From: JALYNX01 sp963724825
Lineage (GTDB): Bacteria > Actinomycetota > Acidimicrobiia > Spongiisociales > ZC4RG35
Direction of reading: 5' to 3'
Assembly (NCBI GenBank): GCA_963724825.1
Contig: CAVRWT010000015.1
Location: 1 to 64,000, forward strand
DNA length: 64,000 nucleotides
Under the pieces are notes generated by a model. That model searched no databases, was not told where the DNA came from, and saw only the letters and a program-made list of their open reading frames with translations. Each line of letters begins with the position of its first letter. The stretch's first letter is position 1. The translations under genes were made by a program, and so were the position numbers. Positions 17,380 through 26,120 of this stretch are shown one piece after another.

Positions 17380-18761
17380 CCGGACGCTTCCAGTGAGAGA
17401 TCGACCAGTTCTTCCTTGGTCAGGTCGGCGGGAAGCGAAACGAGATGGTCAGGGGCAATGCCAGTATCTGCCACCGACACACCATTCGGGCTCGTCCAGT
17501 GAGCGACGGCCACGTAAAACTCTCCTCCGTTTCGGAGCTCGAAGGGTATCTGCACGGCATTCTTACCGAAGGTGGGCTCCCCGACGATGACCGCGCCTCG
17601 ACGATCCCGAAGGGCGGTCGCCGTTATCTCGGCAGCGGATGCGGTGCCCTGGTTCACGAGGACGATGAGGTTGACTCCTGTAGCCAATCCGTCGCCCAAG
17701 GCGGTGACATCTGTCTCCGCTTCGGGGTCGGAGGTATGGAAGATCACGCCATCCTCGACGAATTCGGAGATCACCAGGACCGCGACATCAACAAAGCCGC
17801 CAGGATTGTCACGAAGGTCCACGACCAGGGTGTCAATCCCGAAATCGACGAGATCGGTGAGACCAAGGTGGACCAGGTCGGGGATGTCATCCTCGAAATC
17901 GGGGATGCGGATGAGCCCGACCCGCGGCCGGGGAACGTCGATTTCGACCGTGGGAACGGTCAACTCGTCACGTTCGATCTCGAGTGCCTCCGACTGGCCA
18001 TCGGCACGTTGCACGGTGATGGAAACGGTCCCGGTCTCATCGCCTGCGATGCGGCTCACCGCGTCCACGAATCCCATGCCGTCGATGCTCGTGCCGTCGA
18101 TGGCCGTGATGACATCCCCGGCCAACAGGCCTGCGTCTTCAGCCGGGTTGTCTTCGAGGACGAAAACCACGCGAAGCGGGCACGAGGCCGTCACCCGAGC
18201 GCAATGTGAGCCCACGGCATCTGTCGCGTCGAGAAGGGCCCCTACGCCCCCAACGACGCCATTGGATCGGAAGGCGCCGACCTGATCTGGTGGCACGTAG
18301 TAGGAGAACTGGTCGAGGCCGTGGTTCGCCATCTCGCTGACGGCGGCTTCCATGGCCGGGCCGATCGGAATCGACTCCGAGTCGACCCTGGCTGCGAGGT
18401 GTTCGCACAGCTCACCAAATGCAGGATCCGGGATGGCACAGATCAGGGCCCGGGGAGGATCCGCGGTTTCGTCGGTCGAGTAGCCGTCGAGTCCTTCGAG
18501 AGCCGCCGCTGCGAGCGCCGCCGCGTCGATGGGTCGATCCACATGCCACTCCTGGATCAGTTCGTAGGTCTCGCAGAGCGGTGAAAACGAGACCTGCGGC
18601 GCCGAGCAGTCATCAACTTGCACCGGAAGCAATGACGTCGTGGTCGTGGGTCTGAAGAGAGTCGTCGCTGATTCCGCGGTGGTCGTGCTGACGGCCTGGC
18701 CCGCGCCGGAGGTGCACGCGGAAACCAGGAGAGCGGCGGCGAGGACCCACTTGATCATCAC
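17376..18761 (-). CDS. S41 C-terminal-processing peptidase lipoprotein (copy B)
   Basis: 461 residues, the first gene of a two-gene minus-strand operon with copy A and the same layout. The lipobox is VLAAALLVSAC; the N-terminal Cys region has DCSAPQVSFSPLCETYELI; the PDZ-like segment is NPAEDAGLLAGDVITAIDG. The S41 core has LVVDLRDNPGGFVDVAV, Ser in NQGTASAAEI and Lys in FGKNAVQ. Both copies keep the Ser-Lys dyad, so both should be active. They are clearly diverged (different linkers and many substitutions), implying an old duplication and possibly different substrates. Confidence 0.88.
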   Translation of the reverse strand: MMIKWVLAAALLVSACTSGAGQAVSTTTAESATTLFRPTTTTSLLPVQVDDCSAPQVSFSPLCETYELIQEWHVDRPIDAAALAAAALEGLDGYSTDETADPPRALICAIPDPAFGELCEHLAARVDSESIPIGPAMEAAVSEMANHGLDQFSYYVPPDQVGAFRSNGVVGGVGALLDATDAVGSHCARVTASCPLRVVFVLEDNPAEDAGLLAGDVITAIDGTSIDGMGFVDAVSRIAGDETGTVSITVQRADGQSEALEIERDELTVPTVEIDVPRPRVGLIRIPDFEDDIPDLVHLGLTDLVDFGIDTLVVDLRDNPGGFVDVAVLVISEFVEDGVIFHTSDPEAETDVTALGDGLATGVNLIVLVNQGTASAAEITATALRDRRGAVIVGEPTFGKNAVQIPFELRNGGEFYVAVAHWTSPNGVSVADTGIAPDHLVSLPADLTKEELVDLSLEASG

Positions 18762-18799
18762 GGCATTATCGGCAGTGACTGGCGGTTACCGTCGCACAT

Positions 18800-19870
18800 G
18801 TGTCGATGCGATTCATATTGCGTCCGCCTGGCGGCGAGCCCCTGATTCGGGACATCGCCGGAGACTCCTGGGTCGAGGCCTCAGGTTCGGCGGATTCCAC
18901 CTTTGGCGAGGGCTGGTGGGCTATTCCGGGACTGGTTGATGGTCACGCTCACTTCGCCGCGGTCGAGGGGGTCGACTGGATAACTGACGGGCTTGCCGGG
19001 GCCATTGAACGGGCCCGGGAGGCGTTGGCAGCCGGTGTGATGCTCGCTCTGGACAAAGGTTGGAGCAACCTCACGGCACTGGAGATGATCCGGTCCACCG
19101 GCCCTGAGGCGCGTCCGGACGTCGAGGCAGCCGGCGTCATCAACGCGGTCGAAGGGGGGTATTGGCCGGATTTCGGACGCAGGATCGGTCCCGGAGAGGT
19201 CGCCAGTGTCGTCGCTGAGGCGGCCGTCGAAGGGGAGGGCTGGGTCAAGCTGATCGGAGACTGGCCACGTCGCGGGTTGGGGCCGATGCCCAACTTCACC
19301 GAAGCAGAGCTGGTGGAGGCGGTGGATGCGGCCGGCCGAATAGGGGCCCGGGTCGCGATCCACACCATGGCGCGTGAAGTGCCGTCCATGGCGGTCAGGG
19401 CCGGTGTTCAATCAATCGAACATGGCCTGTTTCTCACCGAGGACGACGTTGGCGCATTGGGCGAACGAGGTGGAATGTGGGTCCCGACGATCCTCCGCAT
19501 GGAAGCGGTCATCCGCCAACTCGGGGCCGACTCCTCGGGCGGGCGCCTCTTGCGCCAGGGCATCGAGAATGTCGCCGGTTTGCTCGGCATTGCAGTCGAG
19601 GCTGGAGTGTTCGTGTTGACCGGGACCGATCTCGCAGTCGGTACCCGTGCCGTAGCGGAGGAGGCGGTGCGGCTCTGGGAGCTGGGGATGAGCCCCGAAC
19701 TCGTCGTGCAAGCAGTTTCCTCGGCCGGATTCCGAGCCACCGGCCGGGCCGCGTCGTTCGAGGTAGGGACACCCGCCAACGCGGTGCTTTACGCCGAGGA
19801 TCCCACACTTGATCCCCGGGTCCTTGCCCACCCGAAACTGGTGGTTCGTCTCGGGCGGGTGATGGGATGA
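18800..19870 (+). CDS. amidohydrolase-family metal-dependent hydrolase
   Basis: 356 residues from GTG 18800 (ATG two codons later is equally possible). The amidohydrolase barrel shows the first metal ligands in GLVDGHAHF (HxH, residues 50-54), a Lys candidate for the bridging ligand in GWVKLIGDW, His in ARVAIHTMA and IEHGLFL, and the last Asp in LTGTDLAVG. The TLAVGxPANAVLY-type end (FEVGTPANAVLYAEDP) is typical of imidazolonepropionase/prolidase-like members. Substrate cannot be told. It overlaps the next gene (maf) by 4 bases, ATGA style. Confidence 0.82.
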   Translation: MSMRFILRPPGGEPLIRDIAGDSWVEASGSADSTFGEGWWAIPGLVDGHAHFAAVEGVDWITDGLAGAIERAREALAAGVMLALDKGWSNLTALEMIRSTGPEARPDVEAAGVINAVEGGYWPDFGRRIGPGEVASVVAEAAVEGEGWVKLIGDWPRRGLGPMPNFTEAELVEAVDAAGRIGARVAIHTMAREVPSMAVRAGVQSIEHGLFLTEDDVGALGERGGMWVPTILRMEAVIRQLGADSSGGRLLRQGIENVAGLLGIAVEAGVFVLTGTDLAVGTRAVAEEAVRLWELGMSPELVVQAVSSAGFRATGRAASFEVGTPANAVLYAEDPTLDPRVLAHPKLVVRLGRVMG

Positions 19871-20460
19871 GGTTGGTGCTGGCGTCAGGGTCTCCCCGGA
19901 GACGTGCCCTCCTCGAGACCCTGCGGCTGGACTTCGACATCGAGCCTGCCGACGTCGACGAGACCCGGCTGCCCGACGAGGCTCCTGCCGTCTATGTCGA
20001 ACGGGTGGCGAGGGCCAAGGCCGAAACCGTCGCCGGGCCGGATCGAATGGTCATTGGAGCCGACACCACGGTGGTCCACGAGGGACGGGTGATGGGCAAG
20101 CCGGCGCATCCCGAGGAGGCTCGTGCGATGCTGCGGCGCCTCCAGGGGGAGACACACGAGGTCCTCACGGGGCTGGCGGTGGCGCGATTCGACACCGAGG
20201 TCGCGATCCAGGCGGTCGTCGACGTCGCGATGGTCGAAATGGTCACTATGACGGAGGATGAGATCGCCGACTATGTCGGAACTGGTGAGCCAATGGACAA
20301 GGCCGGCGCCTATGCACTGCAAGGCATGGGCGGGGTTTTCGTCAAACGGGTCATCGGCAGCCCCTTCACCGTGATGGGGCTCCCCATCCATCTCCTCGAC
20401 CGGCTGATGTCCGCTGCGGGGGCGGGTCTGTCGCACTTCAGAATCCAGGACACCGGGTAA
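19867..20460 (+). CDS. maf: Maf-family nucleoside triphosphate pyrophosphatase
   Basis: 197 residues. Maf proteins hydrolyse non-canonical or specific nucleoside triphosphates to monophosphates. The signature LASGSPRRRALLETL opens the protein (residues 4-18); VIGADTTVVHEGRVMGKP is the conserved metal/catalytic block; ETHEVLTGLAV and GTGEPMDKAGAYALQGMG follow; SPFTVMGLPIHLL closes the fold. Normal length. It is cytoplasmic, and translationally coupled to the amidohydrolase by the overlapping start. Confidence 0.9.
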   Translation: MRLVLASGSPRRRALLETLRLDFDIEPADVDETRLPDEAPAVYVERVARAKAETVAGPDRMVIGADTTVVHEGRVMGKPAHPEEARAMLRRLQGETHEVLTGLAVARFDTEVAIQAVVDVAMVEMVTMTEDEIADYVGTGEPMDKAGAYALQGMGGVFVKRVIGSPFTVMGLPIHLLDRLMSAAGAGLSHFRIQDTG

Positions 20461-20469
20461 CTTGACCCG

Positions 20470-21457
20470 ATGCGCCGTTGGACAATCGCCCTTTCCGTCC
20501 TGCTCGTGGTCATCGTGGTCGTCCTCATATTCATGTTCGCGAGGGACGATGACAGTGAGACCACCACCACCGAGTTCGGCGCCACCACCACATCCACTGC
20601 CTCTCGGGAGCACGACCACGGTTTCGGACGGCACCACGACTACCAGCGATGAGCCCACGACGACGACCCAGGAGTCGACCACGACGACGGCTGCGGGTGG
20701 TCTCGAGGGGAACTGGGCACCGGAACCCTTGGTTGCAGCCGGATTCGGTGGCCTCGGTTGGTGGGACGGCGGCAACTGGGTCCAGGTCGACGCCGGCACC
20801 AGCCTCCCCGTATCGGGCGGTGAGGACTACCAGATCGCCCTCCTAGGGGTCGAGGGGAGGACGACAGGTGGCAGTGAGGAGCTACTTTGCGAGCCGCTGG
20901 ACAATCCCGGGATAGTCCTTGCCGATGAGGAGTTGTTAGGGGATTGGCCAGGGCCCTTCGGGGTGGCTATTTCAGCCGACTGGGACCTGGTGCCGAATCT
21001 CGTGGAAGAGACCGTCGACGACGGCACCTATGCCGCAATCGCCTCGCAGTTGCTCGCGGAGCGCGGCCTCACCGTGGCCAATCCGCCGATCAAGCAGGTG
21101 ATTCGGGTCGACCTCGAAGGGGACGGTGTCAACGAGGTCCTGGTCGTTGCCGAGGATGTGCCCGATGGGCTTCTTGCCGAAGTCGGTGACTACTCGATTG
21201 CCTTCCTGCAGAAAGTCGTGGGAGGAGAACCGGCTACATCGGTCATCGGGGAGTCTGTCGTCGTGGAGCTGGCGGAGGGTGAGACGCCATTCGTCCTGTC
21301 GTTCTCCATCGCCGCGGTTGCCGATCTCAGTGGTGACGGCCGCATGGAGATCGTCCTCGACTCCGCGTACTACGAGGGGGTGGGTGTCGAGGTCTGGGAG
21401 TACGTCAACGACGACATCGGCCCGATGGCGCAGATTTCGACCGGCTGCGGGGCCTGA
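20470..21457 (+). CDS. membrane-anchored protein with Thr-rich stalk, one frameshift
   Basis: ATG 20470, MRRWTIALSVLLVVIVVVLI forms one membrane anchor; a Thr/Ser-rich stalk follows (TTTTEFGATTTSTA). The printed frame fails at about 20605 in a GGG run; shifting one base continues with TTTVSDGTTTTSDEPTTTTQ and the outside domain. That domain (residues 80-325) has ADEELLGDWPGPFGVAISAD and two DG repeats of integrin/FG-GAP type: VDLEGDGVNEVLVVAEDVP and ADLSGDGRMEIVLDSAYY, which probably bind calcium. Function unknown; surface-exposed. It precedes the thioesterase gene, whose GTG follows the stop directly. Confidence 0.7.
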
Positions 21458-21868
21458 GTGGAAAACCCGTTCGAGGATCGGACCACATTCGTAGGGCACA
21501 GCGGCATCGAGCTGACCGATGCCTCTGCGGATCATGCGACCGGCAGGATTCAGATCACCGAGAACCATCACCAGCCTTACGGGGTGGTCCACGGCGGGGT
21601 CTATTGCACCCTGGTCGAGACCCTGACTTCGACGGGTGGGGCGATTTGGGCCATCGAGAACGGGATGGCCGGTGTGGTCGGGATCAACAACCAGACCGAC
21701 TTCATCAGGGCGACTCGCGAGGGGGTGCTGATCGGTGAGGCGACACCGATCCACCGGGGCCGTACCCAGCAGCTGTGGCAATGCGTGGTGACCCGCGAAG
21801 AAGACGGGAAGTTGGTGGCTCGGGGCCAGGTCCGCCTGCAGAACATCAAGGACCTGGAGGGTCTTTAG
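21458..21868 (+). CDS. PaaI-type hotdog thioesterase
   Basis: 136 residues from GTG 21458, immediately after the stop of the upstream gene. The hotdog signature is NHHQPYGVVHGGVYCTLVET (residues 32-51), with the catalytic-type HGG followed by an acidic residue in VET. VGINNQTDFIRATREGVLIG and GRTQQLWQCVVTREEDG complete the fold. Such enzymes hydrolyse acyl-CoA thioesters in the cytoplasm; the acyl group is not evident here. dusB begins 13 bases downstream. Confidence 0.87.
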   Translation: MENPFEDRTTFVGHSGIELTDASADHATGRIQITENHHQPYGVVHGGVYCTLVETLTSTGGAIWAIENGMAGVVGINNQTDFIRATREGVLIGEATPIHRGRTQQLWQCVVTREEDGKLVARGQVRLQNIKDLEGL

Positions 21869-21880
21869 CCTTCGCCGCCC

Positions 21881-22993
21881 ATGCTTCGCATCGGCCCCCT
21901 TACCGTAGATCTGCCGGTGGTCCTGGCCCCGATGGCCGGGGTCACCAACGCGCCGTTTCGCAGGCTGTGCCGCGAATTCGGAGCCGGTCTCTACGTCTCC
22001 GAGATGATCGGTGCCCGGGGTCTGGTCGAGGGGGACGAGAAGACTCTCGCCCTGGCCGCGTTCGACGCCGACGAGAGCCCCCGCTCGATCCAGCTGTACG
22101 GCACCGACCCTGGCTCGCTGGGCGAGGCCGTGCGACGGCTCGTGGAGGTCGACCAGGTCGATCACATCGACATGAACTTCGGGTGCCCGATGGGAAAGGT
22201 CACCCGTCACGGCGGAGGAGCGGCCCTTCCCTGGAAGCGAGACCTCTTTCGCTCCATCGTCAGGGCGGCGGTGAGCAATGCGGGCTCGGTCCCGGTCACG
22301 GTCAAGTTCCGCAAGGGCATCGACGACGAACATCTCACTTACATCGAGACCGGTTTGACCGCGGCCGACGAGGGGGCCGCGGCAGTAGCCCTCCACGCCC
22401 GCACCGCACGCCAGCTCTATTCGGGCGCGGCCGACTGGGATGCGATTCGGGCGCTCAAGGAGGCGGTGACCTCGGTGCCCGTGCTCGGCAATGGGGACAT
22501 CTGGACCGCTGACGATGCGGTCCGGATGATGGAAATGACCGGATGTGACGGAGTGGTGGTGGGTCGTGGCTGCCTCGGGAGACCATGGCTGTTTCGGGAC
22601 CTGGCGGACAGGTTGTCCGGACGCGAGCCCAGCCCGGCCCCGAATCTCGGCGAAGTGGCTGTGATCATGATCGCCCATGCCCAGCTTCTTGCCGAGAAGT
22701 TCGGAGAGGCGATCGGGGTCAGCCTCTTCAGGAAGCACACCGCCTGGTATCTGAAGGGGTTCCCGGTGGGCCCGAGCATTCGCGACCGCTTTGCCCGGGT
22801 CGGGTCGTTGGATGAGGTGGTCGTGCTGACGGGGTTGCTGGATCCAACCGTTCCCTTTCCCAGGGAGGCAGAGCGCATGGTTCGGGGTCATTCCCACGGG
22901 CCCCGCCCGGTGCGATTGCCCCACGGGTTCCTCGATCATCGTGACGGCGACTCGCTGGGCCGGGAAGCGGAGCAGCTGACCAGCGGCGGCTAG
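21881..22993 (+). CDS. dusB: tRNA-dihydrouridine synthase
   Basis: 370 residues. This FMN enzyme reduces uridines in the D-loop of tRNA using NADPH. VVLAPMAGVTNAPFRRLCRE binds FMN near the N-terminus; IDMNFGCPMGKVTRHGGGAA carries the catalytic Cys (GCP, residues 100-110); VTVKFRKGID and ALHARTARQLYSG are the FMN-phosphate and substrate regions; VPVLGNGDIWTADDAV and DGVVVGRGCLGRPWLF complete the barrel. The C-terminal helical tRNA-binding domain has HTAWYLKGFPVG. The family is clear; DusB-type is the usual actinobacterial form. Its stop overlaps that of the convergent ureohydrolase. Confidence 0.92.
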   Translation: MLRIGPLTVDLPVVLAPMAGVTNAPFRRLCREFGAGLYVSEMIGARGLVEGDEKTLALAAFDADESPRSIQLYGTDPGSLGEAVRRLVEVDQVDHIDMNFGCPMGKVTRHGGGAALPWKRDLFRSIVRAAVSNAGSVPVTVKFRKGIDDEHLTYIETGLTAADEGAAAVALHARTARQLYSGAADWDAIRALKEAVTSVPVLGNGDIWTADDAVRMMEMTGCDGVVVGRGCLGRPWLFRDLADRLSGREPSPAPNLGEVAVIMIAHAQLLAEKFGEAIGVSLFRKHTAWYLKGFPVGPSIRDRFARVGSLDEVVVLTGLLDPTVPFPREAERMVRGHSHGPRPVRLPHGFLDHRDGDSLGREAEQLTSGG

Positions 22994-23893
22994 CCGCGCT
23001 CGGCGTACCCGGCGACGGCGCACAGCATGAGATGGGCCATGGAATCGAGGGTCAGCCCGTCGCGATCCGCCTCGGCATCGACCTCGACGAAATCCATCGC
23101 CTTGACCTTTGGATTCCGCGCGCACCGACGGACTGCCTCTGCCAGGTCTCGAAGCGTCATCCCACCTGGCCGTGCCCCCGGGCAGGCCGGGGCGAAGGCG
23201 CGATCGAGGACGTCGATGTCGACGTCGACGTAGATCGCATCACATCGCTCGGCAAGGGAGTCGAGGGCCAGGTTGGTCACTTCCGAGATCCCGCCGGCCT
23301 CGATATCGCTGATCGTGACGACTCCGATGCCGACCTTGTCGCAGTAGGCGCGGTACTCGGCAGAGTTGGCGAAGCTGTGGATCCCAATCTGGATCACGTT
23401 CCGCCCGGGCAACCCGTCCTCGTCGACGAGCCCCCGAATCGGGTTGCCGTTGGTTCTTCCCAGTTCGAGAGTTCTCACGTCGTGGTGGGCGTCGAAGGTG
23501 AGCACACCCACCCGGCTGAGGTCGGGCGACAGCTGCGGCAACCAGCGGCCTGGTGATGGCGTTGTCGCCCCCCAGGTAGAGCGTCAGCGGCACCTTGGGA
23601 AGGGCCGACGCCAGTTCCTCCACCAGGATCGGCATCTGGTCCCGGTCCAGCTCCGACACCGGCCAGTTGCCATAGTCGTTGACCGCAACCTCTCCGAAGT
23701 CGACCCCCCATTCCCCATGGAAGGTGGAGAATCGGGCAAGACGGTCGCGCATGGCGAGCGGGCTCAGGTCGGCACGCGAGGGTGACAACGACGCCTTGGA
23801 AGAGGGGACCCCAACTACCAAGAGATCAGGGTCGGGATGCTCTTGGTTGAGCCAGACGTCGGCCCGTGGCCAATAGGGATCAGGGATGGTCAT
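22990..23893 (-). CDS. hutG: arginase/agmatinase-family ureohydrolase, probably formimidoylglutamase, one frameshift
   Basis: Two adjoining minus-strand frames make one manganese ureohydrolase of about 300 residues. From ATG 23893: MTIPDPYWPRADVWLNQEHP, ... LYLGGDNAITRPLV, then one base shift near 23535, then LTFDAHHDVR, NVIQIGIHSFANSAEYRAYC and YVDVDIDVLDRAFAPACPGA, then KAMDFVEVDAEAD. The Mn ligands are the GGDN(A) position (His in most family members), DAHHD and DVDIDVLD. The neighbour hutU makes formimidoylglutamate hydrolysis the likeliest reaction; agmatinase cannot be excluded. Asn in GGDN, where His is the rule, is worth noting, though some HutG/Pah proteins share it. Confidence 0.72.
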
Positions 23894-23984
23894 GAGGTGC
23901 CAGCGTAGAGAGGGGCCGGTTGAAACCTCATTTCGGGTCTGTTGGCCCTAGGCGCCGGGCCGGAGAACGCGGACACTCGACAGT

Positions 23985-24009
23985 GGACAATCGACCAGAT
24001 CGGTTGTCC
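23985..24009. promoter_or_regulatory. imperfect palindrome, operator candidate
   Basis: GGACAATCGA (23985-23994) and TCGGTTGTCC (24000-24009) form an inverted repeat with one mismatch and a 5-base spacer. It sits between the divergent hutG gene and the small membrane protein, ending 5 bases before the latter's AAGGAGGTGAT ribosome site. It could bind a regulator, or fold in the mRNA close to the ribosome site. Confidence 0.45.
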
Positions 24010-24027
24010 GAGAAGGAGGTGATCTTC

Positions 24028-24372
24028 ATGTCAACGCTCACTCAGCGCCCAATGGTGGAGGTCACCCGAATGCCGGATCGGCGTTCCTGGGTCGTCGAGT
24101 GGACGATCGGGATCGTCGGTGTGTTGGCAGCCGGAGTGGGTGCGTGGATGTACTACGTGCCCGCCGACTGGTTCCTCGGCGGACTGGCCGCGGGTTGGTA
24201 CCTGGGCATGTTCGTCGCGGCCGGTTTGCTGCTGGCAACCGCATTCGGGCTCTCCGCCCGAGCCATGCTCAGTGAGGACCGGGACTGGACAGCTCGCGTG
24301 ACCGCGATGACGATTCTCGCCGTCCTGGCCGCAGCCGGCGCAGTCACGTTTGGTCTGATCTGGATCCTCTGA
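24028..24372 (+). CDS. small three-helix membrane protein, unknown
   Basis: 114 residues from ATG 24028 behind an excellent AAGGAGGTGATCTTC ribosome site, which decides this start over upstream in-frame codons. After MSTLTQRPMVEVTRMPDRRS come three membrane helices: WTIGIVGVLAAGVGAWMYYV, WYLGMFVAAGLLLATAFGLS and TAMTILAVLAAAGAVTFGLI. No family recognised. Divergent from hutG, convergent with hutU, and closed by a strong terminator. Confidence 0.75.
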   Translation: MSTLTQRPMVEVTRMPDRRSWVVEWTIGIVGVLAAGVGAWMYYVPADWFLGGLAAGWYLGMFVAAGLLLATAFGLSARAMLSEDRDWTARVTAMTILAVLAAAGAVTFGLIWIL

Positions 24373-24385
24373 GGCATGACTGCCT

Positions 24386-24416
24386 AGCCGGGACCCCCAA
24401 CCAGGGGGTCCCGGCT
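24386..24416. terminator. bidirectional terminator hairpin
   Basis: AGCCGGGACCCCC (24386-24398) and GGGGGTCCCGGCT (24404-24416) form a perfect 13-bp stem with a 5-base loop between two convergent genes. There is no T run, as is common in high-GC actinobacteria. Confidence 0.75.
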
Positions 24417-24420
24417 CGCG

Positions 24421-26076
24421 TCACAGCATCGGGATGTCGACTCCCCGCTCCTGGGCTACCTGTCGGGCGATCTCATATCCGGCGTCGGCATGGCGCATGA
24501 CGCCGGTTCCCGGGTCGTTGGTGAGCACCCTTTCCACCCGCAGGGCACCTTGAGCGGTGCCGTCTGCGACCACTTGGGCGCCGGCATGTATCGAGTTCCC
24601 GATTCCAACTCCTCCTCCGTGATGGACGGCAACCCAGGCGGCTCCCGATGAGACGTTGAGCATCGCGTTGAGAATGGGCCAGTCCGCCACCGCGTCCGAG
24701 CCATCCATCATCGCCTCGGTCTCCCGGTAGGGGGAGGCGACCGATCCCGAGTCGAGATGGTCGCGCCCGATCACGATGGGAGCGCCGACCTCTCCTGAAG
24801 CCACCAATTCGTTGAAGCGAAGGCCGGCGAGATGCCTCTCGCCATAGGAAAGCCAGCAGATCCTTGCCGGAAGTCCCTGGAAATGGACCTTGTCCTTGGC
24901 CAGTCGGAGCCATCGTTGAAGAGGGTCGTTGTCCGGGAACAGATCGCCGAGCGCCCGGTCGGTGGCCGCGATGTCGGCCGGATCGCCGCTCAGGGCTACC
25001 CATCGGAACGGGCCCGAGCCCTCGCAGAACAACGGTCGGATGTAGGCGGGCACGAATCCGGGGTAGGCGAAGGCGTCGCGGTAGCCGGCAATCTGGGCCT
25101 CCCCGCGGAGGTTGTTCCCGTAGTCGAAGGTCTCGGCCCCGGCGCGTTGGAAACCGACCATCGCCTCACACTGCGAAGCCATCGACTCCCTAGCCGCCTT
25201 GATATAGGTGTCGGGGTCGTCGCTACGGAGCCGGGCTGCCTCGTCGAGGCTGAACCCGGACGGCACGTAGCCGTACAACGGGTCGTGGGCCGAAGTCTGG
25301 TCGGTGACGATGTCGATATCGACGCCCATGGCGAGCAGGGCCGGGAACAGGTCTGCGGCATTTCCCTCCAGACCGATCGAGAGGGCGCGGCGTTCACGCT
25401 TCGCAGAGAGGGCTAGCTCGATCGCCTCCTCGACAGATGTCGCGGCCACATCGAGATATCCGGTTTCGAGTCGCCTTTCGATGCGATGGGGATCGACGTC
25501 GATGCACAGGGCGACCCCGTCGTTCATGGTGATGGCCAACGGTTGGGCACCGCCCATGCCGCCCAGGCCGGCGGTCAGGGTGAGGGTCCCGGCGAGTGTT
25601 CCACCAAAGCGCTGTTCGGCAATGGCGGCGAAGGTCTGAAACGTCCCTTGGAGGATCCCCTGGCTGCCGATGTAGATCCAAGACCCGGCGGTCATCTGGC
25701 CGTACATCATCAGCCCTTCAGCTTCCAGCTTCCAGAAGTGCTCGAGGGTCGCCCATCGGGGGACGAGAAGGCTGTTGGCGATCAGGACGCGGGGCGCCAT
25801 CTCGTGGGTGCGGAACACCCCTACTGGCTTTCCCGACTGGACCAGCAATGTCTCGTCGTTCTCGAGGCGCTCCAGGGTGCGAACGATGGCGTGGAGGCTC
25901 TCCAGGTTGCGGGCTGCCTTGCCCCTGCCCCCGTAGACGATCAGGTTCTCCGGGTCCTCGGCGACGTCAGGGTCGAGGTTGTTGAGGAGGCATCGCAGGA
26001 CCGCTTCCTGGAGCCAGCCCTTGGTGTTGAGGGTCGAGCCGTGGGGAGCGTGGAGGGGGAAGGCGAGGTCGATCAT
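24421..26076 (-). CDS. hutU: urocanate hydratase
   Basis: 551 residues from ATG 26076, the usual urocanase length; the open frame extends further upstream, but the family begins at LAFPLHAPHGSTLNTKGW. It hydrates urocanate to imidazolonepropionate in histidine breakdown. Key parts are NPENLIVYGGRGKAARN, the NAD+-binding loop LTAGLGGMGGAQPLAITMN, GYVPSGFSLDEAARLR, EGSGPFRWVALSGDPADI and HHGGGVGIGNSIHAG. Histidase and imidazolonepropionase genes are not in the window, so the pathway here is only hutU and probably hutG. Confidence 0.95.
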   Translation of the reverse strand: MIDLAFPLHAPHGSTLNTKGWLQEAVLRCLLNNLDPDVAEDPENLIVYGGRGKAARNLESLHAIVRTLERLENDETLLVQSGKPVGVFRTHEMAPRVLIANSLLVPRWATLEHFWKLEAEGLMMYGQMTAGSWIYIGSQGILQGTFQTFAAIAEQRFGGTLAGTLTLTAGLGGMGGAQPLAITMNDGVALCIDVDPHRIERRLETGYLDVAATSVEEAIELALSAKRERRALSIGLEGNAADLFPALLAMGVDIDIVTDQTSAHDPLYGYVPSGFSLDEAARLRSDDPDTYIKAARESMASQCEAMVGFQRAGAETFDYGNNLRGEAQIAGYRDAFAYPGFVPAYIRPLFCEGSGPFRWVALSGDPADIAATDRALGDLFPDNDPLQRWLRLAKDKVHFQGLPARICWLSYGERHLAGLRFNELVASGEVGAPIVIGRDHLDSGSVASPYRETEAMMDGSDAVADWPILNAMLNVSSGAAWVAVHHGGGVGIGNSIHAGAQVVADGTAQGALRVERVLTNDPGTGVMRHADAGYEIARQVAQERGVDIPML

Positions 26077-26120
26077 CAGCCTTGCGGAGCCTAGATCGAC
26101 TGTCAGGACCGAGGACTGGG

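Noticed and set aside
20972..23125. Very long minus-strand open frame (over 700 codons) opposite the FG-GAP, thioesterase and dusB genes
   Set aside because: Arg/His/Gly-rich with no recognisable fold; a mirror of well-identified plus-strand genes in high-GC DNA.
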